A DNA stretch of 64,000 bases. It comes from Clostridia bacterium (GTDB taxonomy: Bacteria > Bacillota > Clostridia > UMGS1840). The position numbers and the translations under genes were made by a program. The stretch lies in the NCBI GenBank assembly GCA_017468465.1, contig JAFUIN010000008.1, forward strand, positions 1 through 64,000, given 5' to 3'. Of the stretch, positions 61,158 through 64,000 are shown in pieces; the stretch's first letter is position 1, and each line of letters begins with the position of its first letter. Under the pieces are notes generated by a model. The model made no database searches. It was given only the letters and a program-made list of their open reading frames with translations, and was not told the origin of the DNA.

Positions 61158-61215
61158 ATTTACGCATCGAATTGCGTTTTTTACCTATGTTTACGCACCG
61201 TTTGCGCGGTCTTTC
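61158..61215. repeat. Right-hand repeats of the accessory island
   Basis: ATTTACGCATCGAATTGC (61158-61175) is a direct repeat, 17 of 18 identical, of 59241-59258. TTTGCGCGGTCTTT (61201-61214) is the exact inverse of 59275-59288. Confidence 0.7.
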
Positions 61216-61216
61216 G

Positions 61217-61256
61217 CAAAAAAGAAACTATCATTTTTGGGTAGTTTCTTTTTTAT
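61217..61256 (+). terminator. Terminator of the accessory island genes
   Basis: AAAAAAGAAACTA / GTAGTTTCTTTTTT hairpin with T-run. Confidence 0.8.
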
Positions 61257-61284
61257 ACAATGGGACTGGAACCCTAAGAGGGCA

Positions 61285-61345
61285 AAAAAAGGACGTGTCT
61301 CAAATAGTGGTTTTTCACTCATTTGAGGCAAGCGCCCTATTTTTA
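61285..61345 (-). terminator. Terminator of the oxidoreductase gene
   Basis: On the minus strand GCCTCAAATGAGTG pairs with CACTATTTGAGAC across an AAAAAC loop, followed by a T7 run. Confidence 0.65.
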
Positions 61346-61365
61346 TTTCGTAAATTGTATGTAGA

Positions 61366-62640
61366 TTATCCTTGTAAGCCCAATTCTTCTGCAAATTCTT
61401 TCAGGTCGATGATTCTGTTTTCCAGGCGAGATTTTTCAGCTGCAAAGGAAATCAGGTGATTTTCTACAGAGATTGCGATGTTGCTCAACTGCTCTCCGTC
61501 GCATTCTCCTGCGATATAATCGTACAAAGCGTTCATCAAGCCCTGGTCTCCGCCGCCGTGACCGCCCACAATAGAATTGGATGCAGTTGCATTTTCCAAA
61601 TCAATAGAAGTTTTCTGACGGGTTCTGAAATCGAAGAAATCCAGCTGCATATCGCCGATGGAACCGCTCAACTCTCCATCGGTACCCATTACACGAATGT
61701 AACGGCCTCCTTCGTTGAATGCACTCATATTAAAGGATGCAACGGCACCGTTTTCAAATTCCAAGTTTACAACCTGGTGGTCCACTACATTGTTGTTGCA
61801 TTTATAGACACATTTTCCATACTGGGTGGTTTTCAGCGCTTCTTTAACATCTTCGTTGGTGGGACTTTCTTTTTTGGTTGCCGCCATACGGAACCAGGTG
61901 TTTTTTTCATCTTCCAGATACAGTTTTACTGCATTATAGTAACAGGTGTCATATACGGGACAGGTTTTATCGCAACGCTCGGGAGAGCCTTCGGGAGCGT
62001 TTTCTTTCGTAAAGTGACCGAGAGAACCGAAAGAATGAACCCGTTTACAGGGAGACCCCACTAACCACTGCATAATGTCCATATCGTGACAGCATTTCTG
62101 CAGAATCATACAGGAGCTTTCTTCCGCATTTCCCCAGTTTCCTCTGACAAAGCTGTGGCTCTGATGAACATGACCCACACATTCTGTGTGATGAACAGAA
62201 AGCACCTTACCAACCTTACCTTCTTCTATCATTTCTTTTATCTTCATAAAGAAGGGTGCATAACGCAACACATGGCAAACCAACACTTTTGTACCTTTTT
62301 CCTTTGCTGCATTTGCCATAGCAACACATTCGTTATAATCGGGGGAAACAGGTTTTTCAAGCAAGATATCATAGCCCAGTTCAATGGCTTTCATGGTGGG
62401 AGCATAGTGCATTCTGTCCATGGTGGAAATAATTGCAACATCGGCAAATTTAGGCTTTGCCAGAATATCCTCCCAGCTTTCAAAGCACATATCGTCGGAA
62501 AGCTGATATTCTTCTTTGATAAATTCCCGGAGCTTTGCTACCGGTTCTGCAACACCAACTACTTTGAATTTGTCTTTCGGCATTCTGCTGACATAAATAC
62601 GGCCACGGTCGCCGGCACCGATTAAAATTACTTTTAACAT
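61366..62640 (-). CDS. Gfo/Idh/MocA family oxidoreductase
   Basis: The 424-residue NAD(P)-dependent dehydrogenase has an N-terminal Rossmann motif GAGDRGRIY (7-15), EKPVSPDYNECVAM with the conserved catalytic lysine (EKP), and a C-terminal alpha/beta domain containing CHDMDIMQWLVGSP and a four-cysteine segment (CDKTCPVYDTC) that may bind metal. Such enzymes oxidise or rearrange sugars or inositols; the substrate is unknown. ATG 62640 is used; TTG 62646 lies at better spacing from AAGGAG and is an alternative. The divergent AraC gene probably regulates it. Confidence 0.9.
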   Translation of the reverse strand: MLKVILIGAGDRGRIYVSRMPKDKFKVVGVAEPVAKLREFIKEEYQLSDDMCFESWEDILAKPKFADVAIISTMDRMHYAPTMKAIELGYDILLEKPVSPDYNECVAMANAAKEKGTKVLVCHVLRYAPFFMKIKEMIEEGKVGKVLSVHHTECVGHVHQSHSFVRGNWGNAEESSCMILQKCCHDMDIMQWLVGSPCKRVHSFGSLGHFTKENAPEGSPERCDKTCPVYDTCYYNAVKLYLEDEKNTWFRMAATKKESPTNEDVKEALKTTQYGKCVYKCNNNVVDHQVVNLEFENGAVASFNMSAFNEGGRYIRVMGTDGELSGSIGDMQLDFFDFRTRQKTSIDLENATASNSIVGGHGGGDQGLMNALYDYIAGECDGEQLSNIAISVENHLISFAAEKSRLENRIIDLKEFAEELGLQG

Positions 62641-62672
62641 TTCCAAAAATTCTCCTTTACAAGATCACTTTG

Positions 62673-62697
62673 TTGTGCTATGATAAGTATAGCACAA
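62673..62697. promoter_or_regulatory. Palindromic operator between oxidoreductase and AraC genes
   Basis: TTGTGCTAT-N7-ATAGCACAA, perfect 9-bp arms. It overlaps the -10 box of the oxidoreductase promoter, the expected place for control by the divergent AraC protein. Confidence 0.75.
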
Positions 62698-62714
62698 CTT
62701 ATTTTATATGTAAA
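62686..62714 (-). promoter_or_regulatory. Promoter of the oxidoreductase gene
   Basis: Minus strand TTTACA (62709-62714), 17-nt spacer, TATACT (62686-62691). Confidence 0.75.
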
Positions 62715-62765
62715 TGCTAAAATAGCTCGTTTTTATGTAATTTCAGTTCAAGGTGGTTTCGGAAA

Positions 62766-63611
62766 ATGGCAGCATCTTATTTTGTAATAAAAGAAGGCAT
62801 CCGCATTTCACAGCTCAATTCCTTTTTCAAAATGCCCTGCAGCAGCACCTATGAATTTCTGGGAGAAACCCATAACTTCTGGGAGGCGTTGTATGTCCTG
62901 CGAGGCACTCTCTGTGTCACAGCAGATGACAGAGTATACCATCTGTCTGCCGGTCAGATTATATTTCACCAGCCTTTAGAGCTTCACAAATTTCACATCA
63001 CCGATAAAAACGGTGCAGAAATTATGGTCATATCATACGATGCGGAAGGTTCGCTCAATGACTTTTTTCGTGAAAAGGTATTTTCACTGAATAAAGAGCA
63101 GAAAAAGCTGATAGACAGCCTGCTCTCTTATGCAGATTCCCATGCGGAAGAAACTGACAATATCTATATCAGATATCACACTGCACTGCAAACGGTTCCG
63201 TTTTTTTCACAGCGTATCAGCTTATTGATACAGCTGTTGATGCTGTCTTTAGCGGAAAACAACAGCATTACTCCCCTTTCTCAAATTGAAGATTCGGGGC
63301 CCTACACGCTGGCTGTCCGATATATGACCGATAGAATTTCCGAAAATCTCACAGTGGAAGAAATTGCTGCAGCAGTGCATCTGAGCGTTTCCGCCTTAAA
63401 AAGAATCTTCAAAAAATATGCCGGAATGGGTGTGCACAAATATTTCTTAAAGCTGAAGCTTAAAACTGCGATTGAGCTGCTGGAAAACGGAGATTCGGTT
63501 ACAGAGATTGCCAAAAAGCTGAATTTTAGCAGTCAGGCATATTTTACCAATGTGTTCAAACGGGAAACGGGAGAATCGCCCTCATTATATCGCAATAAAA
63601 TGACCAAATAA
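62766..63611 (+). CDS. AraC family transcriptional regulator
   Basis: The 281-residue regulator has an N-terminal cupin sensor domain (about 10-110: YEFLGETHNFWEALYVLRG, LSAGQIIFHQPLELHKF) and a C-terminal pair of helix-turn-helix motifs (about 180-280) with LTVEEIAAAVHLSVSALKRIFKK and AKKLNFSSQAYFTNVFKRETG. It should bind a sugar-like ligand and control the divergent oxidoreductase gene through the shared palindrome. The site AAGGTGG precedes ATG 62766. Confidence 0.93.
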   Translation: MAASYFVIKEGIRISQLNSFFKMPCSSTYEFLGETHNFWEALYVLRGTLCVTADDRVYHLSAGQIIFHQPLELHKFHITDKNGAEIMVISYDAEGSLNDFFREKVFSLNKEQKKLIDSLLSYADSHAEETDNIYIRYHTALQTVPFFSQRISLLIQLLMLSLAENNSITPLSQIEDSGPYTLAVRYMTDRISENLTVEEIAAAVHLSVSALKRIFKKYAGMGVHKYFLKLKLKTAIELLENGDSVTEIAKKLNFSSQAYFTNVFKRETGESPSLYRNKMTK

Positions 63612-63613
63612 AA

Positions 63614-63629
63614 GAGCTGTAGCAAAATG
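63614..63629 (+). repeat. Half copy of the GAGCTGTAGCAAAAT hairpin
   Basis: GAGCTGTAGCAAAATG directly after the AraC stop, without the complementary arm. It is a 16-bp direct repeat of 63865-63880, so the structured element D lies between the two. Confidence 0.75.
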
Positions 63630-63684
63630 TGCAGACCGCACAAATGAGCAACCAGTAGATAGAACTGGTAATTTGAATTTTGAC

Positions 63685-63855
63685 ACGGAAAAATGAATAG
63701 TAATTCATTTAACAAAGAATAGAAACAGAATACTATGAAAAAACTTCGCCCCTCAACGTAGCATTGCATGCAGCATTAGTACGCCTTCGGGTAACCAAAA
63801 GCAAGGCTTGCCCTTGCTTTTGCTCAGTTTTTTCATTCTGCATCATTTTTCGTCC
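63685..63855 (-). repeat. Structured intergenic element, full copy D
   Basis: Read on the minus strand: GAAAAATGA pairs with TCATTTTTC, CAGAAT with ATTCTG, GAAAAAACT with AGTTTTTTC; then GAGC, an AAAAGCAAGG / CCTTGCTTTT hairpin, ACCCGAAGGC, a GTA-closed hairpin and ACGTTGAGGGGCGAAGT. Same architecture as copies B and C with different stem sequences. Confidence 0.7.
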
Positions 63856-63864
63856 AGCCAAAAG

Positions 63865-63905
63865 GAGCTGTAGCAAAATGAATTTCATTTTGCTACAGCT
63901 CTTTT
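63865..63905 (-). terminator. Terminator, GAGCTGTAGCAAAAT hairpin family
   Basis: GAGCTGTAGCAAAATGAA / TTCATTTTGCTACAGCTC, perfect 18-bp stem, just after the stop codon of the partial gene at 63904. T-tracts occur on both sides. Confidence 0.85.
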
Positions 63906-64000
63906 ACTGCTTTTTTGGGGAACGCAGCTTCCGGCGTTCCTGAAATTTTTTCTGTTTCTTTTCGTGGCGCATCTTTTTTTCACGGTAATATTCCATACGC
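63904..64000 (-). CDS. C-terminal tail of a very basic protein, cut by window edge
   Basis: The last 31 codons read (R)MEYYREKKMRHEKKQKKF and then QERRKLRSPKKQ before TAA. Almost half the residues are Lys or Arg, suggesting an RNA-binding or ribosome-associated protein, but no family can be named from the tail. The frame is supported by the terminator placed directly after the stop. Confidence 0.6.
   Translation of the reverse strand, partial: RMEYYREKKMRHEKKQKKFQERRKLRSPKKQ

Overview
The window reads as a chromosomal segment of a spore-forming, anaerobic-type Bacillota, most likely a gut-associated member of the Clostridia. The evidence is a meso-DAP-type peptidoglycan/division (dcw) cluster, the spoIIAA-spoIIAB-sigF operon, a SpoIIM homologue, a Firmicutes-type L10 leader, strong AAGGAGG ribosome binding sites with frequent TTG starts, and a medium-AT genome with many TTGACA-17-TATAAT promoters. 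No identity below the class level can be supported from the sequence alone.

Layout. 1-5.2 kb: a truncated small membrane protein, a CAU-anticodon tRNA, an NADP-type secondary alcohol dehydrogenase, a small helical protein, a uronate-isomerase (UxaC) relative that has lost its metal ligands, and a DEAD-box RNA helicase. 5.4-9.8 kb: a six-module secreted leucine-rich-repeat protein whose signal peptide is out of frame with its body. 10.3-25.3 kb: the dcw cluster (mraZ, rsmH, ftsL-like, PBP2 with two PASTA domains, murE, murF, mraY, ftsW, murG, murA, divIB, DUF881, sbp, ftsZ), without murC, murD, murB or ftsA. 25.4-31.5 kb: DUF6514 and a long run of housekeeping genes (HAD phosphatase, hflX, YigZ, MtaD, GNAT, azlC, azlD). 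31.6-39.9 kb: one gene for a 2,725-residue protein combining N-terminal LOTUS/OST-HTH-like segments, about 1,500 residues of helical repeats, a beta-sandwich, a STAND-like P-loop NTPase, a winged helix and a C-terminal HEPN-like RNase domain. This is the best candidate for an undescribed conflict or defence system. 40.1-50.6 kb: an LDH-family dehydrogenase with a malate-type specificity residue, spoIIM, nif3, a YfcE phosphodiesterase, a VTT protein, an ECF S-component, coaX, a D,D-carboxypeptidase, a second murA, walJ, rlmH and rpmB. 50.6-58.9 kb: tRNA-Leu, a cyclophilin lipoprotein, dut, the spoIIA operon, rplL/rplJ with leader, rplA, rplK, nusG, secE, rpmG and secG. 58.9-64 kb: tRNA-Leu, a small accessory island (stalk-domain protein plus small basic protein) bracketed by short repeats, a divergent Gfo/Idh/MocA oxidoreductase and AraC regulator pair sharing an operator, and the tail of a basic protein.

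Two other patterns stand out. First, several convergent intergenic gaps (39.9-40.16, 43.92-44.07, 53.99-54.34 and 63.68-63.86 kb) hold copies of an element of about 145 bp. Its conserved core segments (GAGC, ACCCGAAGGC, ACGTCGAG) are separated and enclosed by stems whose sequences change in a compensatory way between copies, so it is either a structured RNA or a palindromic mobile repeat. Second, a hairpin family (GAGCTGTAGCAAAAT and its complement) recurs, mostly as the transcription terminator. The core genes form well-defined operons: dcw for lipid II synthesis and septation, spoIIA for forespore sigma control, and rpmG-secE-nusG-rplK-rplA plus rplJ-rplL for translation and secretion.
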